From positions 1 through 53,855 of the forward strand of contig NZ_BDJB01000004.1 in the NCBI RefSeq assembly GCF_002117915.1: 53,855 bases of DNA, in the 5' to 3' direction. The DNA comes from Sphingomonas sp. TZW2008 (GTDB taxonomy: Bacteria > Pseudomonadota > Alphaproteobacteria > Sphingomonadales > Sphingomonadaceae). Shown here piece by piece: positions 35,993 to 44,049 of this stretch. The stretch's first letter is position 1. Each line of letters begins with the position of its first letter. The notes beneath the pieces are model-generated. The model was not told the origin of the DNA, made no database searches, and saw only the letters and a program-made list of their open reading frames with translations. A program made the position numbers and the translations under genes.

Positions 35993-37930
35993 TTATTCGG
36001 GTTCAAGGACGACCACTGCACCGCCGCCGGCGGCAACCGGCACCTGGAGGCTGGTGCCGGCACGTACAACGCCGCCATGCGCCTTGACGGCCGTAGGCGT
36101 GGCGCCGTCGACCAGCGCTCGAAGGCGCCATCGCCCGTTCGTCAGGAAGGCGAGCGGGAGCGACACCATGCGCGGCTGTTCGTCGTTCATCACGCCCACA
36201 AACCAGCGTTTGCCGCTGCGCCGCGCAACCGCGATCCAGCGTCCCCAATCGCCTGCCACCCCGTGCGTCTCGTCCCAGGATGCGGGCACGAGCCGCAGGA
36301 AGCCTGCGCCGGGCCGCGGCGCGCCGCTGTCGTCCAGATACGCCCGCGGCGCATCCGCCAGCGATTGCAGCGGGCTGGGATAGACCACGAACATGGCGAG
36401 CTGCTGCGCCCGCGTCGTCATCACCAGCGGCAGGACCTGGCCCGCCTTGAACTGCGCAGGCGTGACGTTGCGAAAGCCGCCGGGCGTGTAGTCCATCGGC
36501 CCAATCGTCGCCCGGCTATAGGCGAGGCGAACATTGGCGCCGGCAGTCACCTTGCGGCTCCACTTGTTGTACTCGGCTCCCATCACGCCTTCCTGGGTCA
36601 GCAGGTTGGGATAGGTGCGCTCCAGCCCGCGCGGCACAGGTGCGCCATGAATGTTCACCATCAGCTGGTGCCGCGCGGCGGCGGCGAGCAGCCGGTGGTA
36701 ATAGGCGATCGCAACCTGGTCCTGTCGATAGACGTAATCGACCTTGATCCCGGCGACCCCCCACGCATGATAGAGCGCGAACACCCGGTCCATATCGGGT
36801 CCGATCGCCTCCCAGTTCGTCCACAGCCACAGGCGGACACCGCGCGGCGCTGCGTAGCGGGCCAGCGCCGGGATATCGACACCCGGTCGGAAGCGGGTCA
36901 CGTCGGCCAACGCCTTGTCGCCGCCCGGCCGCGCCGCCCAACCCCAGTCGATCACAAAATAGGGCAGGCCGAAGCGGCCTGCAAAGTCGACATAGTGGCG
37001 GTAGGTCGGGTTGTTGAACCCGGCGTTCGGGACGCCGGCCGCCTTGATGCCCGACCACCAGGCCCAGGCGGCCTTGCCCGGTCTGATCCATGACCCATCG
37101 CCGATACGCGAGGGCGATGCGAGCTGTTGCACGAGCTGGTTCTCGATCAGCGTTTCGGGCCGATCGGCGATCATGATAACCCGCCATGGGGTCCTGAGGG
37201 TCGGGCCGCCCGCCGGCAGGACCGCGGCGAGGTGGTCACGCGCGGGCAGCGGGGTCAGCCGCAGGTCGACGCCCAGCCCCTTCGACCTGACCAGATACCC
37301 GCCCGGATAGTTCTCCACGTCGCTCTCGGTCAGCGCGATGGCTTCGCCGCCCCGCCCGGTCCGGCAGCTCAGCGGCAGGTCGTACAGAATGCCGGGCCGA
37401 AGGGCGCTGGCACTCACGGGAGCGTAATCGCCTTCGTGCGAGTTCAGATATTTGGTGTGGCTAACGGCAAGGCATTGATAATCGCGCGGGAAACGCAACG
37501 ACGTTGTCTCCCCGACCAGCCGGGTATCGCGCGCAGCAGCAGCGCGGGGCTGCTCGATGCGGAAGGCTGCGCCGCTGTTGTAGGCGCGGAGGCGCAGTAG
37601 AAGGGCGCGCTTGTCGCCCCCGGTCTCGCGTGCCTGGATGAGCAGTTCGCGATAAGGCTGCGCCGTCTCCGCGGTGGGTCGTTGCGATCGTTCGATCCGC
37701 AAGGAGCCGAGCGGCTGGTCTGCTAGGATGAGGCCGACCGGCGAGGGCGCGATCACGTCCGCGCCGTGACGCCTGATCCGCACCGCCAAACTCCCGTTGG
37801 CGAAGGTGCCAGCCGAGATCTCGATTTGCCCGTCCGGCGAGCGCGCCGCCAGGGGATCGCTTGGCGCACGCGAACAGCCCGCCGCCAGGGCTGGCGCGAT
37901 GATCCACCAGGATCCCACCCGTGGGCGCAA
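35993..37930 (-). CDS. GH97 family glycoside hydrolase, lipoprotein
   Basis: This 645-residue protein starts at TTG with MRPRVGSWWIIAPALAAGCS; C19 is a likely lipobox cysteine, so it is probably periplasmic and lipid-anchored. GH97 marks include TESDVENYPG, WAWWSG, the FVIDWGW strand, GIKVDY with D398 and TQEGVMGAEYNKW. D398 corresponds to the position that is the nucleophile in retaining GH97 alpha-galactosidases, so an alpha-galactosidase or related activity is more likely than the inverting SusB type; this is inference. It lies 3 nt after the SLC13 permease gene, an odd partner, and no other sugar genes are near. Confidence 0.9.
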   Translation of the reverse strand: MRPRVGSWWIIAPALAAGCSRAPSDPLAARSPDGQIEISAGTFANGSLAVRIRRHGADVIAPSPVGLILADQPLGSLRIERSQRPTAETAQPYRELLIQARETGGDKRALLLRLRAYNSGAAFRIEQPRAAAARDTRLVGETTSLRFPRDYQCLAVSHTKYLNSHEGDYAPVSASALRPGILYDLPLSCRTGRGGEAIALTESDVENYPGGYLVRSKGLGVDLRLTPLPARDHLAAVLPAGGPTLRTPWRVIMIADRPETLIENQLVQQLASPSRIGDGSWIRPGKAAWAWWSGIKAAGVPNAGFNNPTYRHYVDFAGRFGLPYFVIDWGWAARPGGDKALADVTRFRPGVDIPALARYAAPRGVRLWLWTNWEAIGPDMDRVFALYHAWGVAGIKVDYVYRQDQVAIAYYHRLLAAAARHQLMVNIHGAPVPRGLERTYPNLLTQEGVMGAEYNKWSRKVTAGANVRLAYSRATIGPMDYTPGGFRNVTPAQFKAGQVLPLVMTTRAQQLAMFVVYPSPLQSLADAPRAYLDDSGAPRPGAGFLRLVPASWDETHGVAGDWGRWIAVARRSGKRWFVGVMNDEQPRMVSLPLAFLTNGRWRLRALVDGATPTAVKAHGGVVRAGTSLQVPVAAGGGAVVVLEPE

Positions 37931-37933
37931 CCG

Positions 37934-39730
37934 TCAGTAGAGCCCGTATTTGAAGACGAGTAGGGCCGACAGCGTGACGATCATGAGCAGCACCAGCGGG
38001 ATGCCGGTGCGGGTGTAATCGCCGAACTTGTAGTCGCCGGCCGTCATGATGAGCATGTTCGTCTGATAGGCCACGGGCGTCGCATAGCAGAGGTTGCAGC
38101 CGAACAGCACGGCGAGCACCAGCGGCTCAACCGGGATGGACAGCTTCTGCGCCAGGCTGAAGGCGATGGGGGTGCCGACCGCCGCGGCAGTCGTGTTCGA
38201 GGCGAAGTTGGTGAGAATAGTGACGAACACCATTACCGCGGCCAGCGCGCCGCCTGGGGGCAGATGATGCAGCCCCAGCGCGATCAGCTGGCCGAGCCAC
38301 TCGGCCGCGCCGCTCTCCAGAATGACCCGGCCGATGGCGATGCTGGCCGCGACCAGGACGATGACCTTGGCCGACAGCGCCCGCCCGACCTTGTCGAAGC
38401 GAACGCAACCAGTCACGAACATGAGGATGGCGCCCGCGAGCGCCGAAATCGCGATTGGCAGGAGTCCGACGCTGGCAAGCCCGACGGAGCCGCCCATGAT
38501 CGCAAGCGCAAGGGAAGCCTTGGCGGTGCGCGGCACCTCCTTCGCGCCATCCAACATCAGCAGGCTCTCAGCACGCGCGAGTGCCGCGATGTCGGCCATC
38601 GTGCCGGTGACGAGGAGGATGTCGCCTTCTTCGAGGGGTGCCTCGAGCAACGTCTCATTCCGCCACTCCCACGCCGTTCTGGCATGATGAACACCAAGGA
38701 CCGCGACGTCGTGCGTCTCGGCGAGGCCGGAGGTTTCAATCCGCTTGCCGACCAGGGTGGAGTCGGCGCCGATGGACATCTCCACCACCGCGAGGTCCTC
38801 ACGACGATCGCGTGACGCCGCGTGCACTCGGTCGAGCAGGGCTGCCGGTGCGGTCGTGGCGCCGAGCGCCCGCATTGCGTCCTCCAGCACCTCGTGCGGC
38901 GCTATGACGGCAATCCGATCGTCGACAACCGCCGGTTTCTCCGGAGCGCCGACAAGTTCGACCTGCGGCACCACGCGCGCAAGGAACGCGGCCGGCACCT
39001 GACCGATCGCGGGCGAGCGGGATCCGAGCCGGAGCGACGCATAGAAGCGGCGCGGCGCATGGCCGGTCGCTACCGAATTGTCGGGCAGCAGTCGAGGCAT
39101 CACCAGCCAGATGAAGGGCAGTGCCACAAGCGCCGCGATGATGACGAGTGGGGTGAAGTAGAACACGCCCATAGGCCGCATCCCCAGGTCGGTCGCGATA
39201 GACACCACCAGCAGGTTGGTCGATGTGCCGATCGTGGTCGACATGCCCCCGATCAGCACCGCACTGTTGATGGGGATCAGCGTTCGCGAGGCCGGCATTC
39301 CGCCGCGCGAAGCCAGCGCCACCATGATTGGCAACAGCAGCACGAGCACGGGCGTGTCATTGACCATCATGCTCATCACCATGGCTAGCACCAGGGTGGT
39401 CAGGAAACCGACGCCGCGGTTGAAGCGCCATAATCTGGTCAGGAGGCGTGCGGCCGGGTCGAGCGCGCCGGTCGCTACCAAGCCGCGCCCCATAACCATC
39501 AGCGCGCAGATTGTAATGAGAGCGTAATGGCCAAAACCCTCGAAGGCTAGCTTAAGCCCGTCCGTCGGTCGCTCGCCCGGCAAGGGAAACCAGTACAGGC
39601 CCAGCGCGATGACGCTGATCGTCAGCAGGGAGATGATCTCGACCTTCAGCCGCCCCGAAGCGAAGCCATAGAACATCGCCACCGTGACCAGCATGGCGGC
39701 AATTGCGTGGGCGGAGGGAGCGTCGATCAT
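37934..39730 (-). CDS. SLC13/DASS-type permease with TrkA-C domain
   Basis: This 598-residue protein has helices at both ends: the first half contains MMVNDTPVLVLLLPIMVALA and GGMSTTIGTSTNLLV, the second half has NFASNTTAAAVGTPIAFSLA and a final VAYQTNMLIM motif, as in the anion/citrate transporter superfamily. A soluble TrkA-C-type (RCK_C) insertion lies in between (about 300-390; STLVGKRIETSGL, EEGDILLVTG). Such proteins carry sulfate, dicarboxylate or other anions with Na+; the substrate here is unknown. It follows DUF202 by 64 nt and precedes GH97 by 3 nt. Confidence 0.92.
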   Translation of the reverse strand: MIDAPSAHAIAAMLVTVAMFYGFASGRLKVEIISLLTISVIALGLYWFPLPGERPTDGLKLAFEGFGHYALITICALMVMGRGLVATGALDPAARLLTRLWRFNRGVGFLTTLVLAMVMSMMVNDTPVLVLLLPIMVALASRGGMPASRTLIPINSAVLIGGMSTTIGTSTNLLVVSIATDLGMRPMGVFYFTPLVIIAALVALPFIWLVMPRLLPDNSVATGHAPRRFYASLRLGSRSPAIGQVPAAFLARVVPQVELVGAPEKPAVVDDRIAVIAPHEVLEDAMRALGATTAPAALLDRVHAASRDRREDLAVVEMSIGADSTLVGKRIETSGLAETHDVAVLGVHHARTAWEWRNETLLEAPLEEGDILLVTGTMADIAALARAESLLMLDGAKEVPRTAKASLALAIMGGSVGLASVGLLPIAISALAGAILMFVTGCVRFDKVGRALSAKVIVLVAASIAIGRVILESGAAEWLGQLIALGLHHLPPGGALAAVMVFVTILTNFASNTTAAAVGTPIAFSLAQKLSIPVEPLVLAVLFGCNLCYATPVAYQTNMLIMTAGDYKFGDYTRTGIPLVLLMIVTLSALLVFKYGLY

Positions 39731-39794
39731 CGTGCTCGGCCTCTATTAGGGTCAGCAACGAGGCTCCACGCCTTCCGGAGCGGCCGGCAGTGGA

Positions 39795-40175
39795 TCACGT
39801 CAGCAGCCATATAGCGACGATGAGGCCCGTCGCCGCGACCGAGATTGCGACGGCCATGACCCTGAAGTTGATCGGCGAGACGCCGGCTATGTGATGCGCC
39901 GTCAGCCGCTCGTGCAGGCCACGCGCCCGACGCTCTGCGGCGATCACCAGGAAAATGCCGAGCAGGATGAACACGGTGGCGATCGCTTTCGCTACCCAGG
40001 TCGGCTCGACGGGTTTGAACAGCGCGCTGAAGCCCAGGCCGATGCCGATGCAGGCCGTCGCCGTCCGCGCCCAGCCGCTGAACGTCCGCTCGTTCGCCAG
40101 CAGAGTGCGGTCCTCCGCGAGGTCGGTGCGGTCCTCCGCCAGATCAGTACGCGCAGTCTTCTCGTCGCTCGGCAT
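39795..40175 (-). CDS. DUF202 (YidH-type) membrane protein
   Basis: This 126-residue protein has the DUF202 signature DLAEDRTLLANERTFSGW before three membrane helices. The family has no proven function. The signature is preceded by an extra exact copy of TDLAEDR, produced by a 21-bp tandem duplication (40107-40148). It is the first gene of the DUF202-SLC13-GH97 group and is divergent from the MscS gene over 100 nt that should hold both promoters. Confidence 0.92.
   Translation of the reverse strand: MPSDEKTARTDLAEDRTDLAEDRTLLANERTFSGWARTATACIGIGLGFSALFKPVEPTWVAKAIATVFILLGIFLVIAAERRARGLHERLTAHHIAGVSPINFRVMAVAISVAATGLIVAIWLLT
40107..40148 (-). repeat. 21-bp tandem duplication inside the DUF202 gene
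   Basis: Two consecutive near-identical 21-bp units encode TDLAEDR twice (residues 10-16 and 17-23); a third, diverged unit TLLANER follows. The unit keeps the frame, so the gene remains intact. It is a likely replication-slippage product and could vary between strains. Confidence 0.7.
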
Positions 40176-40275
40176 GCCTCATCATGGGAGAAGACAAGCC
40201 TCCCGGCAAACCTCTTGTCACGAAGGCGAGGCCGCGGTCTTTGCATGACAAGGCTGCGGTAGGTTACAGTGAATT

Positions 40276-41163
40276 ATGGATATTGTTGCCATTCTCCTCC
40301 GCCGCATACGCGATATGGGAACCGAGTTCGTGCGGATCCTGCCCCAGCTCGGCATCGCGCTGTTGGTGCTGGTCGCGACCTTCTTCGTTGCAAAATCTGC
40401 GCGGCGGATCGCCGAGCGCCTGCTCTCGCACACCGATCTTCGCGGAACCCTGGTCAATCTGGTCGAGACGCTGGTGGGAGTGGCAATCTGGGTGCTGGGG
40501 CTGCTGATCGCGATGTCAATCGTGCTGCCCGGCGTCACGCCGGCCAACATCCTCGCGGTGCTGGGTCTGGGCTCCGTGGCGGTCGGCTTCGCGTTCAAGG
40601 ACATTTTCGAGAACTTCCTCGCTGGCGTCCTCATCATGCTGCGCAAGCAGATGCGCATGGGTGACTTCATCCGCTGCCAGGACGTCGAGGGCCGGATTGA
40701 GATGATCAGCCTTCGCGACACGCACCTGCGTCACCTCAGCAACGAGCTCGTAGTCGTGCCCAACGCCTACCTATTCAAGAACCCCGTGGAGGTCGTCACA
40801 CAGAGCCAGCAGCGGCGTCACACGGTGGAGGTCGGCGTCGCCTATGACGTCGACCTCGACGCCGCCCGCACGGTTATCCATGACGCGGTCGCCGCGGTCG
40901 GCCCCGTGCAGGACGATCGGCCGGTCGAAGTCTATGCCAAGGAGTTCGGCGACAGCTCGATAAACTTCCTCGTCCGATGGTGGGCGGGTTCAAAGCCAGT
41001 CGACGCGCACCAGTCGCGCGACGAGGTGGTGCGCGCGATCAAGCGCGCGTTGGATGATGCCGGCATGGAGATTCCGTTTCCCTACCGTACGCTCACCTTC
41101 AAGGAACCGTTGCCGCTCACGCGAGCAAAGCCGAAAGGCCAAGCCGACGGCGCAGGCGGGTGA
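40276..41163 (+). CDS. Small-conductance mechanosensitive channel (MscS family)
   Basis: This 295-residue protein has an N-terminal helix, two further membrane helices, the pore-lining TM3 region (ILAVLGLGSVAVGFAFKDIFENFLAGVLIM) and the cytosolic beta domain (MRMGDFIRCQDVEGRIEMI, ELVVVPNAYLF). It opens under membrane tension to release solutes on osmotic downshift. The length matches a minimal MscS (about 286 in E. coli). It starts a group with an L,D-transpeptidase (43 nt later) and DUF421 (27 nt later), tying membrane-tension release to cell-wall cross-linking. Confidence 0.94.
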   Translation: MDIVAILLRRIRDMGTEFVRILPQLGIALLVLVATFFVAKSARRIAERLLSHTDLRGTLVNLVETLVGVAIWVLGLLIAMSIVLPGVTPANILAVLGLGSVAVGFAFKDIFENFLAGVLIMLRKQMRMGDFIRCQDVEGRIEMISLRDTHLRHLSNELVVVPNAYLFKNPVEVVTQSQQRRHTVEVGVAYDVDLDAARTVIHDAVAAVGPVQDDRPVEVYAKEFGDSSINFLVRWWAGSKPVDAHQSRDEVVRAIKRALDDAGMEIPFPYRTLTFKEPLPLTRAKPKGQADGAGG

Positions 41164-41206
41164 CCTCCCGAGAGGACTGATCAGCGTCCCCGATCGTTGA
41201 TATTGC

Positions 41207-42634
41207 ATGACGAAACTTGGACTTTTCACCTCTTCCGCCTTCTTGCTTCTTGCCTCCCTTTCAGTCGCTTCCGCTGCATCGCCGATCAGCAGTCCACCCG
41301 CTATAGCGGACGTGGAAAGCCTCTGGTCGCCGCAGAACCGCGACACGTTCCGGGACGCTCTTGCCGCCCGCGCCCGACACGGTCTTGATCACCTGCAGCT
41401 GCCGGTTCCGGACGGTTCTCCCGCAAGCCTCAACAAGGCGGCGCTCGCCTATGCCGACGCACTGGCACGTGGTGTGGTCGATCCCACCTCGCTGCACGCG
41501 ATCTACACCGACCCGCGACCTACAGACAGGCAGCTCGCTGACGAGCTTCACCGCGCACTTCAGGAAAACCGTCTTGCGCCCTGGCTGTACGGCCTGGCAC
41601 CACAGGATGCGGCCTATCGCGCGCTGAGTGACGCCTACATGGCTGCCAACGATCGGCGCGGGATAGATCGATCAGAGGTGTTGGCAAGTGCCGAACCGCT
41701 CCGCATCGGGGATGAGAGCGCGGCCGTGGCAACGATTGCGGCGCAGTTGCATGCAGACGGCTATCTCGATCAGCCTTACTTGGGATCGACCTACAGTCCA
41801 GCGCTTGCGGACGCCGTCACCCGGCTGCAGCGGGATTACGGCATTGCGGCCGATGGGATCGTCGGCCCCGACACGCTGGCGGTGCTGAACCTCGAGCCCG
41901 GGGACCGCGCGCGGGCCCTGGCCCTCGCGCTGGAGCGCCGACGCTGGCTGTCCCGCAATCCGCCGCCGACCCGCATCGACGTCAACACCGCGGCGGCCAC
42001 GTTGCATTACTATCGCGACGGCGCACTTGTCGACGAACGCAAGGTGATCGTCGGGAAGCCGGGAAAGGAAACGCCCGCGCTGTCGTCGCCCATCTACCGG
42101 GTGGTCGCCAATCCGACATGGACGGTCCCCAAATCGATCCAGAACGGCGAACTCGCGGGGGTCGACCGGCGCTATCTGCGCGCGCACAACATGGTACGCC
42201 GGGGCGGCTGGATCGTGCAGCGTTCGGGACCCGGCAATGCGCTCGGACTGGTGAAGTTCGACATGCACAACCGGCGCGCCATCTACCTCCACGACACGTC
42301 GTCCCGTCATCTGTTCGAACGGAGCCAGCGCCATCTCAGCCACGGGTGCGTCCGGGTCGCCGACGCGCTTGGATTCGCCGAGATGCTCGCAGAGCAGGAG
42401 GGCGTGGCAAGCGAGTGGCAGCGCGCCCTCGATACGGGGCGACAGCGGTTCGTCGCCCTGCCACGAGACATCTCAGTGCGCATGCTCTACCACAACGTCT
42501 TCGTGGCAGCCGATGGCCAGGTCGCTTATCGGACTGACCCGTACGGCTGGAACGCGCCCATAGCGGCAGCCCTTGGCTTCTCCGGAAAAGGGGCGTCCGT
42601 AGCAAAGCCGGAAGCAATCGATGTCGGTCCATGA
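41207..42634 (+). CDS. L,D-transpeptidase (YcbB type) with peptidoglycan-binding domain
   Basis: This 475-residue protein begins with a cleavable signal peptide (LLLASLSVASAASP). It has a PG-binding domain (about 175-230; LQRDYGIAADGIVGPDTLAVL) and a YkuD catalytic domain (about 255-400) with IYLHDTS, the HLSHGCVRV active site and nucleophile C381. It makes 3-3 cross-links in peptidoglycan or attaches other molecules to meso-DAP. Domain order and size match YcbB/LdtD-like enzymes. Its position after mscS suggests a joint response to envelope stress. Confidence 0.93.
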   Translation: MTKLGLFTSSAFLLLASLSVASAASPISSPPAIADVESLWSPQNRDTFRDALAARARHGLDHLQLPVPDGSPASLNKAALAYADALARGVVDPTSLHAIYTDPRPTDRQLADELHRALQENRLAPWLYGLAPQDAAYRALSDAYMAANDRRGIDRSEVLASAEPLRIGDESAAVATIAAQLHADGYLDQPYLGSTYSPALADAVTRLQRDYGIAADGIVGPDTLAVLNLEPGDRARALALALERRRWLSRNPPPTRIDVNTAAATLHYYRDGALVDERKVIVGKPGKETPALSSPIYRVVANPTWTVPKSIQNGELAGVDRRYLRAHNMVRRGGWIVQRSGPGNALGLVKFDMHNRRAIYLHDTSSRHLFERSQRHLSHGCVRVADALGFAEMLAEQEGVASEWQRALDTGRQRFVALPRDISVRMLYHNVFVAADGQVAYRTDPYGWNAPIAAALGFSGKGASVAKPEAIDVGP

Positions 42635-42661
42635 TGCTTCTGCGAAGAGGACGGGGGGTAC

Positions 42662-43216
42662 ATGATGAGCGAGCAGATGTTCTTCGCTGGAGCTTCGGGA
42701 GTGTGGCGAACGCTGCTGGTGGGGCTGTGTGCGTACGTTTTGCTCATCTTTGTCCTGAGGACGACGGGCAAGCGAACGCTGTCGAAAATGAATGCGTTCG
42801 ACCTGATTGTCACCGTCGCGTTGGGATCAACCCTCGCAACGGTAATCCTGTCCAAGGACGTCGCGCTTGCCGAAGGTGTAACCGCTTTCGTGATGCTGGC
42901 AGTCGCGCAACTTGCCGTGACATGGCTGTCGGTGAGGTCGAGTCGCTTTCGCGGCTGGGTGAAGGCCGAACCCACGACACTGGTCCGAAACGGGATGATG
43001 CTTTCGGAGCCTATGAAGAGCGAGAGAGTTACTCCGGACGAGATTGACGCGGCCGTTCGGGGTGCCGGCTTCGATGGTTTAGACGCCATCGCTTTGGTGG
43101 TTTTGGAAACGGACGGAAGCATGAGCGTCGTTTCGCGGGCGAACGCCTCTGCGTCCGATCGCACCCAAAGCACGAATGGCACAAACGAGCGGCCGATTCG
43201 ATGCAGGATAGGCTAA
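42662..43216 (+). CDS. DUF421 (YetF-type) membrane protein
   Basis: This 184-residue protein has three membrane helices (to about 100) with the DUF421 signatures LRTTGKRTLSKMNAFDLIVT and ALGSTLATVIL. A cytosolic part follows with PTTLVRNGMML and VTPDEIDAAVRGAGF, the typical small domain. YetF-like proteins have unknown function and are often tied to spore or envelope traits in other groups. It follows the L,D-transpeptidase by 27 nt and is probably co-transcribed. Confidence 0.92.
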   Translation: MMSEQMFFAGASGVWRTLLVGLCAYVLLIFVLRTTGKRTLSKMNAFDLIVTVALGSTLATVILSKDVALAEGVTAFVMLAVAQLAVTWLSVRSSRFRGWVKAEPTTLVRNGMMLSEPMKSERVTPDEIDAAVRGAGFDGLDAIALVVLETDGSMSVVSRANASASDRTQSTNGTNERPIRCRIG

Positions 43217-43622
43217 CGTTACCCTGAACAGCTGATCATATTGTTCGGAATCATAGAAGCAGCAAGTCCCGTTAAGTTCTCGCCTTCAATGTTCCTGTAG
43301 CTGGTAAATCGGCTCATCGCTTATTTGAGTATGAGCTAGTTTACCCGCCAAGCCGGGTAGGGCAGGGTGGCTGCCGTCGAACGATGTCGGTCGGTCAGCA
43401 GATCGCCGCGGCAACTCGAAACCGGCCTGTCCCAGGAAACAGCAGTGCCATTTCTCCATGCCGAACAAACCGTTTTAAGAAAAACGCAAATAAACAGTAT
43501 CCTGGGAAAGCGGCTTTGCCGGGTACCTTAAGATCACGGATGCGGCCGCGGCTACCCCCGTTCAACCTTCACCTTTCAAAGCGTAGGCCGGCGCAGATCT
43601 ATTCGTAACAACGGGTTGGATG
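43217..43622. other. Convergent gap of about 400 nt
   Basis: No gene is supported. A short stem, TACCCG/CGGGTA at 43342-43359, may act as a terminator but lacks a T-run. The stretch around 43480-43500 is A-rich. Confidence 0.3.
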
Positions 43623-44033
43623 TCAGGTCGATCGATCAGAGCCTTTGTGATCCGGGGTGGCTGCCATACGGCGCATGGCGGCGATCACGTCACCATGATG
43701 GATGGGCTTGGAGTAGAACTCCGCGGGGACCGGCAGGTCGAGGTCGGCCTTGGCAAAGGTGGCGGCGGTTAGGATGATCTCGATCGGCGGCCATCGATTG
43801 CGAATTGCAGCGGCGATCTCGATCCCTTTCACGCCCCGTGGCATGTCGAGATCGATATATACGATCCGGAGGTCCGTGCGGGTCTCAAGGATCCTGATCG
43901 CCTCATCGACGCTGGTTGCCTCGACGGGAATGAAACCGGCCCGTTCGACCATATCGGCGACCTCGATGCGGAGCACCGGCTGATCCTCGATGATGAGAAC
44001 AGGCAAAGGCCCGATCGGTTGTGACTGACCCAT
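43623..44033 (-). CDS. Stand-alone receiver domain protein
   Basis: A single REC domain of 136 residues: acidic pocket IEDQ, phosphorylation site D in VYIDLDMPRG, T in ILTAATF and K in FYSKPI. There is no output domain. It starts 16 nt after the end of the HWE kinase gene on the same strand, so kinase and receiver were one unit. That kinase carries a nonsense codon, so the receiver may have lost its cognate kinase or be fed by others. Confidence 0.9.
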   Translation of the reverse strand: MGQSQPIGPLPVLIIEDQPVLRIEVADMVERAGFIPVEATSVDEAIRILETRTDLRIVYIDLDMPRGVKGIEIAAAIRNRWPPIEIILTAATFAKADLDLPVPAEFYSKPIHHGDVIAAMRRMAATPDHKGSDRST

Positions 44034-44049
44034 AACGTGGCTGATCGAC

